Source: Dactylonectria macrodidyma
Lineage: Eukaryota; Ascomycota; Sordariomycetes; Hypocreales; Nectriaceae
Assembly: GCA_020744425.1 (NCBI GenBank)
Contig: JAGMUV010000001.1
Location: forward strand, 1,860,001-1,924,000
DNA: 64,000 nucleotides
Direction: 5' to 3'
In this document: positions 1 to 12,523 of the stretch, in pieces
Position numbering within the stretch: position 1 is the stretch's first letter
How the letters are laid out: each line of letters opens with the position of its first letter
Notes under the pieces: model-generated
Databases searched by the model: none
Told to the model about the DNA's origin: nothing
The model's input: the letters and a program-made list of their open reading frames with translations, nothing else
Program-made: the position numbers and the translations under genes

Positions 1-3000
1 CCATCTGATTTTCTAGAAGCCTGCGCCCCTGCATCTTATTGGGAGCTTGGACCATACAGCTGCAATGCTACCTCTTTGTTGGAGCTTGTTGCACTCTAGT
101 CCAGCTCACAGTGGCACCACTGACTTTGGCGATGGAGTGCAGGGTTCCTTGAGACACCAACTCCAAAAAGACGTCCATATGGATCGCCAACCACCAACTG
201 CCGATGGTTAGCAACCAACAGTCTGCGCATTATGCATTACGGCTTAGTTGCCGGATCCGGCCGGTCAATCCCCGAATCGTCATTGCAGAATTCCATGGCT
301 GATGGGTGTGTTGAAATTTTCTCTGCTTCACCTGTGATTTGCTTGCGACTCTCATGGCAGCCACGTTTCCGGCCTTGGTTTGGGGTTCTATGCAGTCTGA
401 TCATCGCATCTCCGCCATGGTCTTTCCGCCTCACCCAAATCCGTCGCGTCCAGCAGCGCGCCGTTCGTACTCCGTACGACACTGGACTTGTAGATCATCT
501 CGGTTGGCCTGGCCGGTCTGTCGCCGAAGCGAATCATTCCCTTGGCTTGGCAATTGCCAACTCTATCCTCTCCACTCAGCATCGATCACACTAGCCTCCG
601 CTCGCTGCACGTCGGGTCGCGTCCAACAGAGTCTGATGGCGTTCCCTTAGCCGCGTCTGCCCCGAACTAGAATGAAATGATCAATCCGCCCGTCTCAGGT
701 GTAGACCGGAGGTAGACCGGCCTGTGCAAATAGTAGAAAGGGGGAAATACCCTCTTCATTCCCACCAGCATTTGATGTTGCATCACGATGGTAATTCAGT
801 CAACGTCGCGTGAGGGAAGGGTCTTTGGTACCAAACGATGAGCGGGTAAGAAGGGCCCGCACGCTACATTCCTTTGCATCCTAATGTTGCTTTGATGGCG
901 AGCTGAAAAGAATTGCATCGGCACAATTCAGTGGGCAGGTGACTGGTGACTGGTGTGAGGCATGGAGCTCGTCGTCATTGAGCCGTTCTTCGGCAGACGC
1001 TTCTCGGTATATCATGGCCACGAGCGGTTCACGACGACAACTAGGAATGAGCGGGCTAGGCTTTTCCGCTTCGCCCATTAGTTGCCCCCAACGGAGCAGT
1101 CACCGTTGCCGATGGTACCTTCTGATTGGTGAGACAACGGCATGGAGCCTGAAGCGTGGGTGGGCTGCTGCGATTGGGGCGCGAGCCCCCACGTTGACAA
1201 GGGTTGATTGCAAAGAAAACCCGCCGTATCATCTCGTAGGAAAAGTTTTCATCTTCCTGCAACCTTCACAAGAAGCAGTTGCTGCTGGTGCCACGACTAC
1301 CGTTGCACGCTCGCAGATGGCCGCTCTGCGGCGATCGTCCGGGGATTCCGCCCTGAGCATCTCGGATTGGCATCATCTTGACGACTGCTGGCGACGCGAC
1401 GCGACGCAGAGCACGGCCTTCAACTGCACCTTACCTGTCGCCGTTACAATGCGGATCGGTAAGGCTGGAGGATCTCGGCGACGTCCACCTCTAGCAACGA
1501 CAGCAACACCTCTGGGCCGTGTCACACGTGGACTGCGATATCTGTTTGGACCCTTCGAGTGAAGGGTTTTACTCCACGACCTCCTCGCAGCTTCTGTTTG
1601 CCACCAGTGATTCATCCCGACCAATCTGTCGGATCAGCATGACCTCATCGGGGAGTAGCCCGCGAGTGCCGACCGCATCACCACATTAATGGCAACCTTG
1701 GCCGCCAATTAACGAAGACTACGACATGATGGTTTCTGTGACGTTTTGCCAGCTATTACACCGATTTATCGGCGTATTATCGACATTCAGTGCTTGCTCT
1801 CCATTGGCCTGATTGTTTTCGCTCTGGCATAGAAAAATAGAACTCGTTGCTGGGCACCCGGTTTTGAGAAGTCGTCTTGGCTTCCTGGACAAGCCGGGAA
1901 TCAGCTGTAGGCACATATATCTAATTTCCCACGTTTCTTGTGTACCCATTTCTTAGTCGAGAACCGGACCTCTGCTGAATTAAACGGCTGTCACTACTCG
2001 CCAAAGGGGCTTTGGTGAAGACGAATCATCTCACCTTCGGCTACACCTTGAACGCTAATTGTGAGCCGAACAAATGCCGAAGAGGTGTGCCGACAAGCCA
2101 TTTCAAGCAGCCTTACCTGGCGGATCATCCTGTGGAAGGGCACTCAGCAAACGTTATGTTCCCGTCGTGGATCTGGATAGATGGCACGGGGAGCAAGCGT
2201 GGAGTAGCATCTACGGACCCAGATTGCACGCCGACGAATGATACCTCGAGGTGAACCGATGGGTGGCAACTCGGGCGGCGAGGCTACGATGCGGACGGCA
2301 TCGCCGACGTTGTGCCGTGCGGCTGCTGACCGAATGTACCCAGTTTGGAAGGTCGAGGCATGTCGAGGCAACCAAACGCAACAGTGGCTGTCGCAGAGAG
2401 GCTAGAGGGTGCGTCCATGGGAAACGCCCGGTTTCCGTTGAGAGACGGGTTGGGCGCGGCCCACGTGACGTGACAATCGATCGGGCTTGGTGCACCCTCT
2501 ATGGTTGACGAGCGAATCGAAGGCGTTCGCCGTTCGTCAGTGTGGTGGGAGCTAAGGTGCTAAGGTCACAGTCACAGGTGTGGCGGCTGTGACATGGAAG
2601 TATATGCGTATACTACGTATGCTATGGTATCCATCAGTCGGATCGCTTCCCCAACATGTTCCCAATCCTAAGGGTGTTGGCAACCTGTAGGCGTCGAGGA
2701 AAAGGCCTTTGCAAATCACGAGAGTGTTTCCAGCATGAGTGGCCACGGCAGTGGCAGTTGGGATGCAGGTGGCCTCTTTCGTCGATGGTGGCGGTAGGCT
2801 GGGGCCGCTGGGCGGTCGATCGGCCGACGTGACCTTATTTTGTGCACCAGCTGTCGAGTTTGTAGCTATATCCATCTCCATCCCTTGAAGCCTGAAGGGA
2901 GACTGCGTACGTAGTACTTAGGCGAGTAACCTCTGGGTATGCATCACACTTACTCAGTCGATACTTTTGGGCACATCAGTAGTATTCATCAGCATGTCGT

Positions 3001-3827
3001 ATATATTGCAGTCGCGTACCTCAGGTACTAAGAAGGTATGTTTGGTGCTTGGGCAGCGTCAAACCAAAGTGTGATAGGGGCCGATTTGCTGGCGAACAGG
3101 AACACACAGGGCTTGGCGATGGTGTGCTCAGGCATTAGGCGTGCAAGGCGTGCTTTGGCTTCAGGCGTGCTCTGGCCCCAGGTGTGTGCTCTGAGGCGTC
3201 ATCGGCGAGACTCGGTGTCGTCCATTGCATCGTTAGTACCATCATGTGTGTCTCTCCATGTGCCTCTCATGTGTCGATGTCTCGTGTCTCGTGTGTGTCT
3301 CGTGGGGGTTGGAACTCGTTGGAACTCGTTGGTGCACGAGGGAGCGGGGGATGTGCGGGCCGGATCATCCATGCCGCTTGTCCAGCCTCTTGAACCTGCG
3401 CCTGCGCCTGCGATGCCCAATTCGTGTCGACCTGCTTTTGCTTTACCTAGCACCTCTTCCTATTCGTACAGTAGTAGTACTACGTACGTAGGTCGCCCAG
3501 GTCGCCCAGCTTTGAGTCCCGTGTTCGCAGAAACGCCTTGATCTGCAATTGTCTGCCTGCTCGAATCCTACCAGCGCCAGCTGTCTCAAGTAGCCCCTCT
3601 CTTCTACGAAGCCTCGTTTGACGCCCCCCAACTACGTACGTACGAATAAGCAACTCGCCAACGCCCCAGCCCCAGCCGCCGCCGCCGACGCATTCAGCCG
3701 TCATCGGACCTCCTGTTATTTGTCGGACCTGGTTTGTCGGACATTAGGCCTACCTAGAAGACCAGAACCTCGCACGCCTCACTCACTCTGCAGCCACTCG
3801 AGCACGGCATCCGGGGGCAAATACGCC
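1..3827. other. Gene-free left flank with simple repeats
   Basis: No reading frame here looks like a conserved protein. Frames of up to about 200 codons occur on both strands, but they are Arg/Ser-rich, overlap each other antisense and show no domain. From about 3.0 to 3.7 kb the DNA turns into short repeats: GTGTCTCGTG words near 3280-3310, a doubled GGAACTCGTT near 3308-3330, and ACGTACGTA runs near 3482 and 3635. This part probably includes the promoter of the ketopantoate reductase gene. Confidence 0.6.
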
Positions 3828-5223
3828 ATGGCGGACAGTGATAAGACCAACAGGTGAATTTAGCCCCCTTGCCTCTTCCCTCCCTTTGAGTCCGCGTCCG
3901 TGTCCCCGTGCTCCCGTTCCCGTTTCCCGTCTCCCCGTCCGTAGCCGCATCCTCTTGGGAAGACGGGCCCGAGGATGCCATGGGCGGGGGATGTCATGGA
4001 CGGGAATAGTATCATGAGTGGGCAAGGGGTGTTGATCCATCGTTTCCCCTGAAAAAACCCCATGTTGACCGAAGCCTGGTTCTCGAGTAGTCGTATCGAT
4101 GCCGTCTTCGTCGGCGCGGGAGCCGTGGGATGTTTCTACGCCTCCCGCTTACACCATGTAACGTGCCTCTCCTCTTCGCGTCTTCGTCATTCCGAGACAT
4201 TGATGCGGCTCTTCTTGTCCCCTCTCGTGCTGACCGCCGGCCCGGTAGCCCTTGCACAACGTCCACGTCTCCCTCGTGGCCCGGTCCAACTACGCTGCTA
4301 TCCAGAAGGACGGCGTCAAGCTGCAGACGCGCAGCTTCGGTGACTACACCTTTGTGCCAGATGCCGCATTCCCGTCCGTCAGTGCCGCCGCTGCTGCGCC
4401 TGGCGAGCATGGTGGTGACAAGCGGGACTGGCACTACATCGTCGTTACCACCAAGGCCTTGCCCGACGTGAGCGACGACTCGGATATGATCACACCCCTC
4501 GTCGGGCCCAAGTCGTGCATCATCCTGATCCAGAACGGTGTCGGCGTCGAGGAGCCCTTCCGGAAGCGGTTCCCGCAGACGCCCATCGTCAGCGCCGTCA
4601 CCGTCATCAGCGCCGAGCAGACGTCCCCGGGCACCATCCGGCAGAACCGGTGGACGCGCATCAGCATTGGCCCGTACACCGATGGCCTGGGTACTGGCGA
4701 CGCCGAGGTTCTCCGGCGCGGCACGGCCTGCACCGAGGCGCTGGCTTCCTGGTGGACCAACTTGGGCGGCATCCGTGACGTTGAGCCGCACGACGAGGTC
4801 GGCCTGCAGACGGTGCGGTGGCACAAGCTGTGCATCAACGCAGCCATGAACCCGTCGGCCGTGCTGTCCGGCGGCCGGGGCAACGCCAACATGGTCGCCG
4901 ACCCGGAGCTCCGCCGCCACCTCCTGGGCGTCATGCACGAGATCCGGGACGCCGTGCCGCGCATCCTCGGCCGCCCCTTCCCAGACGGCATGGCTACGCC
5001 CGACAAGATCGTCGAGAGCACCGCCCGCAACAAGGGCGCCCGCCCAAGCATGCTGCTTGACTGGGAGGCCGCCAAGCCCCTCGAGCTTGAGGTCATCCTG
5101 GGCAACCCTGTGCGCATTGCCCGTGAGAGGGGCGTCGAGATGCCCCGGCTGCAGAGCCTGTATGCCCTACTAAGGTCCGCGCAGCAGATGAGAAAGGAAC
5201 AGAGTGCCAAGGAGAAGCTGTAG
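3828..5223 (+). CDS. 2-dehydropantoate 2-reductase family protein (PanE/ApbA type)
   Basis: Exons are 3828-3853, 4091-4157 and 4249-5223, giving 355 aa. The first intron (GTGAAT...GTAG) joins a nine-codon first exon to the Rossmann start, VFVGAGAVGCFYASRL, whose GxGxxG loop binds NADPH. A TTKALPD segment carries the Lys-containing loop typical of the family, and LIQNGVG follows. The C-terminal half is helical and matches the ApbA C-terminal domain, with conserved WHKLCINAAMN. Family members reduce ketopantoate to pantoate in pantothenate and CoA synthesis. Ascomycetes carry several paralogs, and many have unproven substrates, so the family call is firm and the exact reaction is not. The 3' flank contains the perfect palindrome GTCAAGCTTGAC near 5327. 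Confidence 0.87.
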
Positions 5224-5639
5224 CTGAACTTATTCTTCCCCCCTCGTGGTCGAGGACTAGGTTCAAAAATAGAAAGTTTTTTACTTAATTGGTTCTAAAA
5301 TATTGGCCAATGTCATAAAAAGATACCGTCAAGCTTGACGCCATCACCATCGTCCCTGGTCCGCCATCGGCCCATCCCAATCCCTTGGGCCACGACTAGT
5401 ACAATCATCAAACCCAGTACTCATACATACTTCAGTCCCAACGAATCCCCTCGTTTCCAGACGTTGCCTCATTCAGGGATGGCTCCCATCAAGCTTTCTA
5501 GTTCGCCACTCACTCGTCCTCTGGTGTAGTCATTCGTCCATTTTGGGCCCCTCCGTGTCCATCATTATCATCTCCCTCTTATTTCCTTCCCAGGATACGA
5601 CTAGGAAATTCCTCGCCGGTCCATCCTTGATCTCTTCAA

Positions 5640-8013
5640 TCACGCAACGTCCAGATACCCAGACGCCAAAGAAGGTCCGAAGGCAATCTCGTCACCTCCA
5701 GGCGCGATACCCTCGTGTGCCGTCGCTAGATCTGCAAGGTGCTGCAGACCCTGGCTCGCCGCCGCCTCCACTGACGACGTCGGTCGCATCTGCTCCGACA
5801 GCTTGTCTCTGATCCCGTCCCACACGTCCCCAGGCTTCTCCACAATATCCTTGATCAGTTGCGCTGCCTCATCCCGCGAGCTCTCTAATTTAGATAGTTT
5901 CGCAAGTGACATGACCACCAGCGATGCAAAGTGATTCACCAACGGGCTCCTGAGATACGTATTTGCAAATAGCAGGTTCACAAGCTCCTTTGTCGGCCAC
6001 ATCGTCTCTGCCGGAGTTGCCCCTGGTGTCAGAAGCGCGACAAGAAGTTTACAGTGCCAGTAAGCCAGGTGCACCAACGGGTGGGATGCAGGCTCAATGT
6101 GAGCCGGGAGATCTTCGCGGTAGTTCTCAATGTAATCCGTCAGGATTGCGGCCATGGGCTGCTCCGTCGTCGTTGATCCAGGCTGTAGCGTTGACACGAC
6201 ATGTGATACTCGATTCAACAGCTTGGATAGCCCTGGAAGTGGTGTTGATCAGCATCTTGCAATATGATTCACGGGGTTTTGCTACTCACGGACGAGGTAG
6301 AAGCACACTTCTCCCAGGATGTTCTCCAAGCCAGGCGGAGCGACGACACTGCTGTCGGGAATCTGCGCAGGCTTGCCCGTCCCTGCCGCGTGCCAACGAT
6401 CCATGAGAATCAACGACCACCAGATTCGTACACACAACTGGTCATCCGAGTCTGGCTCAGAAGCCGATTCCATTGGAGTGTACCGCCAAAGCTTCATCGA
6501 ATTGGCCAGCGCAACTGCTCGGGCCAAGAGAAACGGTAATGTTGGCGATGATCGCCAGTCGGCCTCTACAATCAGCAACAGCAGGGTTTGCGCATGGACA
6601 ATGTTGGCCGCAAGGGAGTGCGGAGCCTCACTACTCTCCCACTCGTTGAGCAGAGAGCTTGCGAGCTTTACATCCCCTGATGCTATTGTCACCGCTGGGA
6701 GGGCATTAACAAATGCGGTCCGCACCGAATTTGGGCACTGCGCAAGCAAGTCTTGTACTCGAACTTTACTGCTTGGTAGAATTGGATACACCGGCTGAAC
6801 ATTCAACAAGTAGCTACGTGACGGTGAGCAGAGATCGACCAAGACTTCATTGCCGTACTTACCTGTGGAGGTTCTCTTCGTCAATATCCGGCACTGAATC
6901 GGTGTCAGTCATAGAAATTTCCATGATCGCGACTGGAGGCTTCGACGGCGTGCTATCGGGCTTAATTGCTGAAGGCTGAGGTGCTAGCGAGCTGGTATTG
7001 AAGGCGGGCGTGTAGCCGTCTGAAGCCGCCGACGAGGGCTGTAACGCTCGTTGCTCCGATCCCCAAGGAGTTTGTCGCGGGGGTGCTGGGGTGCTGAACT
7101 CGCCCGAGATGCTCGAGAACGGTCGCTTCCGGCTTGCATCCTCACCGCCAACGTGGTTCTGACGTGCTCGCTCTGGGACAAAAAGATGGTCCAGGTCATC
7201 CTGGCTCAGTCCACCCTCATTCTCCAGCTTGTTCTCGATACTATGGATACGATCTGCCAGCTCCTTGATATAACTAGGTACGGTTTAGTCACCTAACACT
7301 CGAACAGACGATTAGGATATGCCATACCCTTTGCTAGGTCCTCGTTTTTGAGGCACTCGACTGAACAGACATCGGATAGATGATCGTGCGCAGCTGGAAC
7401 AAGGGCTATCACCCGTATCCGACTGAGCATCACACTTGATCTTCTTCCGTCGACATTCGTCACACGCACGTGACACCTTGGATCGCTTCCGAGGCGGGAT
7501 ACTGTTGTCGATGGAGTACTGCGGCGGCGGCATTGGAGGGCCTACCGGTACGGACATGGAATGCGGCACCATGGGATCGGGAGGGGGCGCTTCTTGCACA
7601 TATGGCTGGGCATGTTGATGTTGATGTTGATGTTGAGGCTCTGGCTCGGGATGGGGCATGATGTTCCGCAAATTGGGGTCTTCCACGTTCATATTAGGAT
7701 CGGTAGTGGGCATGATGGGTGTTCCGGCGAGGCCTTGACCAAGCTGGGCTGCCAACTGAAGCTCCTCCAGGTTGGCGGGACGCTCGACATGTTGCTGGGG
7801 AGTCGCAGGCTCGGTGGGAATATCGCCTTGCTCGTGTTCATGCTCCTGCACCTGCCCATGCTCAGGGACATGGTGATCAGCGTGATCGCGATGCTCTGGT
7901 ACACCTTCTCGCCCAGCCGAATTGTAGAATGGACCGGCTTCCATTCCCTCTGCGCCAGGGGAGGGATACGATATGTTGGCCTCGTCCGCCTCCGGATCTC
8001 TAGGTGCACTCAT
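5640..8013 (-). CDS. Zn2Cys6 transcription factor, COL-26/BglR/Rgt1-like
   Basis: Exons in transcription order are 8013-7328, 7273-6863, 6813-6290 and 6232-5640, giving 737 aa. The zinc cluster near residues 180-210 reads CDECRRKKIKC, then CSSCARSSIRC, and runs straight into FSRVPQKRGPSKGYIKELADR. The first intron interrupts this at GY. This linker and dimerisation helix is typical of the Rgt1 type, which in filamentous fungi includes COL-26 (Neurospora) and BglR (Trichoderma), regulators of glucose sensing and of starch and cellulose use. That subfamily call is from memory of the motif. The N-terminus is Pro/His/Gln-rich with an alternating QH tract. The middle region keeps RIWWSLILMDRW and GTGKP, hallmarks of the fungal TF middle-homology domain. 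All three introns have GTRNGY donors. Confidence 0.85.
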
Positions 8014-11000
8014 GATGGATGACTTTCAGCGACCAGAAAATCAATCGATTGATGCACTTGGCGACAATAGCCAAACGTCGACTAGATGGAACAAAAAAAA
8101 ATCGACGTCGGGTTGTTGTATAAGGAGTTTGTCACAGGCAGCGAGACGCGACGCTATCGCGACTGGGGATAGGCCGCGACGCGACAATGAAGTCACTGAC
8201 AAAAGCAATATATGTTAGCAGTAGGCTTCAACATTGCGACGTGATGCGCGCACGCGATGGTCGAGGACGAAACAACACATCACAGGATCTGGACATTGAC
8301 GCGACGATAGGGAAGTGCGTGGTGGGTAGAGCAGCTACGTCTGCGAATGAGGACTTACACGACGCTTTCTCTTGGGTTTCGGAGCAGGATAAATGCGATG
8401 CGACAGCGACGCCTCGACGGAAGAGGAAGAACTCGGCCCCGATGACGGTTTGCTGTGTGGGTGTTTTGACCTCAAGATCACGGAGAAGGAAGAATTTTCG
8501 GGAGGAAAGTCCAGGCCCACTCCAGCAGGCTTGCCCACTCAGGCAAGTGCCAGGTGATGCCTTAGTCAGCAGCTTCATCCGGGCATAATGCGTCCCAGTT
8601 GAGCACCAAGAACTCAATGTGTTCAAATCGATGGCTGGGTATTGCATTAACTGATCATATCCACGCCACCACCAATATTATCGCTTTCTCGTATATTACC
8701 AAACATTAAAATAAGCATGGTTGGTTCCCCTATCAGTTAGCTACCTTCCACTTACAGGTGACTGCGTAGAATAGAACATCATCCCACTATATGCGACGGC
8801 TTACAACCCCTACCTTACAGTTGCGATTGCAATGAAACGGGATCTCTACCTGAAGGTTTCGCAATCACTTTCTCGCTCGGCCAGTGAGTAATTGGTCTGT
8901 TTATTTTGACAATGTCTGCATGCAGCCAGATGACAGATCCAGTGACACTGCGCCCACTCAAAACTGATCGCAAACCTGGTTCACACCTTACCGATCTAGT
9001 ATGACAACCAACAGCGGAGTTCGTCATACTTAGTAGTTAGTCAGATTCAAATACGGAAGAGACATCATTTAATTTAGAGGGATCACGAAGATTTTAAGGT
9101 ATCATCATCAGGGGTCCCTATGATGTGACTGCTGGATCATGTGCTCAGAAAAGCACATGTTCCAGCATAGCCCGTACCACATAGTCGAATCGTTATCAAG
9201 TATGGAATCCATAGAACTCTCCTCGCGGCCTCGGACCTCATTCGGTCAAGCTACGCCCGACTAAGAAAGTATACTATGTAGTAGACGGATCCGCCTGGTA
9301 AGTGGAGGTGCAGGCGCCTTTTGTCAGCCTGAGGGTCTGAGAGTATTGGTACCAGGGTGTATGTAAGGACACGGCTTTGTTCCACTTCACGTGGCGGTGA
9401 AGGCAATCACTATGATGGGGCAAATCTGGGTTCAAGAGACCTTGTGATGTGACGAGAATCACACTACGTGAATGACTTTGGTGTCTTTGGTCGGGTTCAA
9501 AGAGTTGCTTGTTGGCCTGTCAGATCAATATCTCGTGAGCTTCTCAAGGATATCAGTTTGCTAATCAATCTTGTGGCCCAGTACTCTATGGAGAGAGTGT
9601 GCCCTTCCTGCGGTTTTAAAGGTCGGGGGGCTTATCTCACCTGGTTTCTTGTTATCCCGTTTATTTTAAGCAAATTGGGCCATTCGGCAAATAGGTAGTC
9701 AAAGCGCTGCATTTGGCCTTCGCCTGAGCAAAGAGAGGATTATCAGCACCCGTCGCTTAGACTCTGCATACCTCGAAATGTATTCAGTTCCAAACAGGGA
9801 CAAGTTCAGTGGATGGTGTGTCTCGTTAGAATACGCCACAACATTCTCCATACGAAGGCATCAGCGGGACAATGGCTCTCACTTTGTCTCCGAAGACATA
9901 TTATTGGTGGTCGGGCTCTCCGAGGTAAGACATTCTTAAATGAGTAGAAATAGCATTCTGGTACAGAGTTGCAATAACTTGGAACTGTTTTCAATGCTGC
10001 CATGGCGCTTTTCTGTCGACGTATTTTGTAGATTTGTGACAAAATCAGCAAGTTCTATAGTGGTTGCAACCACTCAACTGATGATTGCGGTGAAGGGTTG
10101 ATCCCCGTATGCAGGACTCGACTACGTATTATAGTACGATCATGATGTCTCACTTGAACACAACAGCTGAATCTCATGCGGGAACGGGGGGGGTTTGTGA
10201 GACATTGTTGGTCGCGTGGAGGAATGAATCGCCACGTGAAGCCTTACGGGGGACCAGACATTGCTTTTTGAGACAGTCTCAAAGCTGTCTTAGATACCTA
10301 GGCATAATGAACACCGATCAGGGTTAAGAGGAATCGGTCAGCGTCAGGGCTTGACTCTTGTTGTGGCAGGGACTTTGTCGCGAATTGTGTCTGGGTTGGC
10401 AGCCAATTTTTTGGCCCTGGGCCTCAAAGTGATAAATGACAAAATCGACGGGGTTACAATTTGTCGCATGCGATGACGAGGTGTGTCATCACTCTTTCAT
10501 CAAGGGAATGATGAGACGTATAACGAAGGCTCGATTTCATACACCATGTGGCAGCGTTCTCGGCCTCTTCCGGAGCGAGTCATGAACAAAACCAACCAAA
10601 ATAAATCCTTTCGGTAGGGTCGGGGCGCCGAAGCGATCCAATACAGTAAGGATAGACGTTCACGGATGGAGCCCCTGATACAGAGTTCCAGTGCTGGCTT
10701 AGCTCGGACGAGTTTGTTGGTGGTTGTTGGTGGTGGTTCGGTGGCTCAGGGCCTGAGTCGCTGTAACAAATGACGAATGGGTGCCGCCATGGGACGACCT
10801 TGCCGACTGTTCTGGGCGAGACTCTCCACTAGCAGAAAGCCACTACGTCGAGAAGCAGCCAGTCTTGAGCGCGGGAGTCTGGACGAGTTGCTTCCACAAC
10901 AGACGGAGAGGTGGCTGCGACACTCCAGGTGGTGGTGGACACTGTAGGTGGGGGACGTGTTGAGACCACGGGCAGTTTCTGACGACTATTATTTGCTTCT

Positions 11001-12523
11001 TCCACTACCTTGCCTTACCCCGTAGTAAGGTACCGTAGGGATGACTAGAGGAGGTATGGGTGCATGCGTGGGCCGGCGGCAGAGGGTCAAGGAGCTTGGG
11101 AGTTCACTAGAGCAAACAGTGTGCCCTCTCTGCACATAGCAGTGGGTGTGTGGGCGCAAATGTGGACGGATGGGCCAGAAGCGACTTCATTGATCGATGG
11201 CTTGCGGGCCTGCCCACGCTTCCACGCTTCCACGCGCTTGACAGCGTGGCGGAAGAGTTTGCGCTTGGGTTGCAGCCCTTCTGCCCTACACGATCTCACA
11301 TGTCCAACTGCAGATTATTCGTAGGGAGCCACGTGAGGCTGGCGGGATAAACTCCAACCCAAAATCGTCTGACAACTCGAGTGTTGGGGCTAAGGCAGTT
11401 CGACCGTGGCGAGGCGGGCAGGATAGGTCCATCCATCCGCTGAGACATGGGATTTTTCAGCAAGCTGTCGCACTGTAACGTTAAGGTAGGATATTACGGA
11501 GCAGTCGGATCACTTTACCTTTAGTCGTTGTCCGCTGACCCCTGAGGACTTCTGGGTGCCCTGTAGCGCCCTGGTCTCCAGCGTAATTGGTGCGCGCCAA
11601 GCTGTCAGTGGGGGAGGATACAAGTGATGTTATGATGCCCTTTTGATGGTCTGGTCCGTGGCCTAATACCAGATAGTTGTTGTCCGTGGTCTAGCGCAGA
11701 CAGGCGCCCAGAGACGTGTTTCGTCTGCTGGGCGGGACGCTGGGGCGGGGCCCCCGGTGGTCGCCGACTCCCCTACAGAAGAACCTGGATGCCTTCTCCA
11801 GGGCCCCATTCTCCATTCTCCGTTGGCCCATTCCAAGCGCTGCCGAGACGGGAGCCAGGCGGGACTGCGAATCAGTTGGGCGTGTCGCCTCATCAGATCG
11901 CGGTCGGGGAGAACGTTGCCCCATTCCAGGAGATTCCCTCCCAATAGACTCCCTTCCAGCGGTCCTACGGAGCTGGAAGCCCCTAAGAAGCCCCGAGGAA
12001 ACCTCCCGTAGCGGCTTTGTTAGTTTCTGATTCTTCCATACTAGGTCGGCGCCTCTTCCATGGGCGCCTTCCATCCCTCGACCACCTACCCTGGCCCGTG
12101 TTAGTCGACTCTTGAGAAACATGGACCAGGCTCGTAGCCCAGTCGACAAAGTACCGAACTCAGGTACCCGGGCCGTTTAGATCTCGTTAATAACTCGCCA
12201 ATTGGCCTCACTTCGCTTTCCCCCATCTTCTCTGCCCTACCTCTGATTCTGTCCTTCTCTTTACTCTTATCGCTTCTCTCGCCATGCATCCCTTCCTACG
12301 CCTGCAGCTCTAACACGCGACGACGCCCTAGCCACCCACCCCTTGGCTCGATGGCTACTCTCCCATTCTACCACCCATCCATCCATTATCTACATCACCA
12401 GCTTACACTTGGATCATTTCACGACCCGATGAAAACGAGAGACGATTGCCTAGTCGCTTCCCTCGCTAAAAGCGCCTCCGAGTCGCGTTGTGCGGCTGCT
12501 CGACCTGCCCCCTTCGCGAAACA
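8014..12523. other. Gene-poor interval of 4.5 kb
   Basis: No supported gene was found on either strand. Short frames, such as 9468-9698 (+) and 11691-12149 (-), have no recognisable motifs. The first several hundred bases are probably the 5' leader and promoter of the minus-strand zinc-cluster factor. The interval contains a strong hairpin at 9131-9166 and a pyrimidine-rich leader just before the methyltransferase. A degenerate relic too decayed to recognise cannot be excluded by eye. Confidence 0.5.
9131..9166. repeat. Strong 15-bp stem hairpin in intergenic DNA
   Basis: The arm GCTGGATCATGTGCT (9131-9145) and the arm AGCACATGTTCCAGC (9152-9166) pair at 14 of 15 positions around a six-base CAGAAA loop. 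It lies about 1.1 kb upstream of the zinc-cluster gene start and 3.4 kb before the methyltransferase, outside any gene I can support. Function is unknown. Confidence 0.75.

Noticed and set aside
939..1562. 207-codon open frame on the plus strand near the left edge
   Set aside because: Ser/Arg-rich with no motif, overlapped by several antisense frames, and with no upstream leader or splice structure that would extend it.
4012..4938. 308-codon minus-strand frame opposite the ketopantoate reductase
   Set aside because: Antisense shadow; the plus-strand protein has clear family motifs and this one has none.
8228..8647. 139-codon frame upstream of the first zinc-cluster gene, possible extra exon or uORF
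   Set aside because: No conserved content and no splice path to the ATG at 8013 that keeps a sensible protein.
9468..9698. 76-codon frame with a CPSCG motif, possible transposase or zinc-protein relic
   Set aside because: One CxxC pair alone is too little; no second zinc pair or flanking repeats were found.
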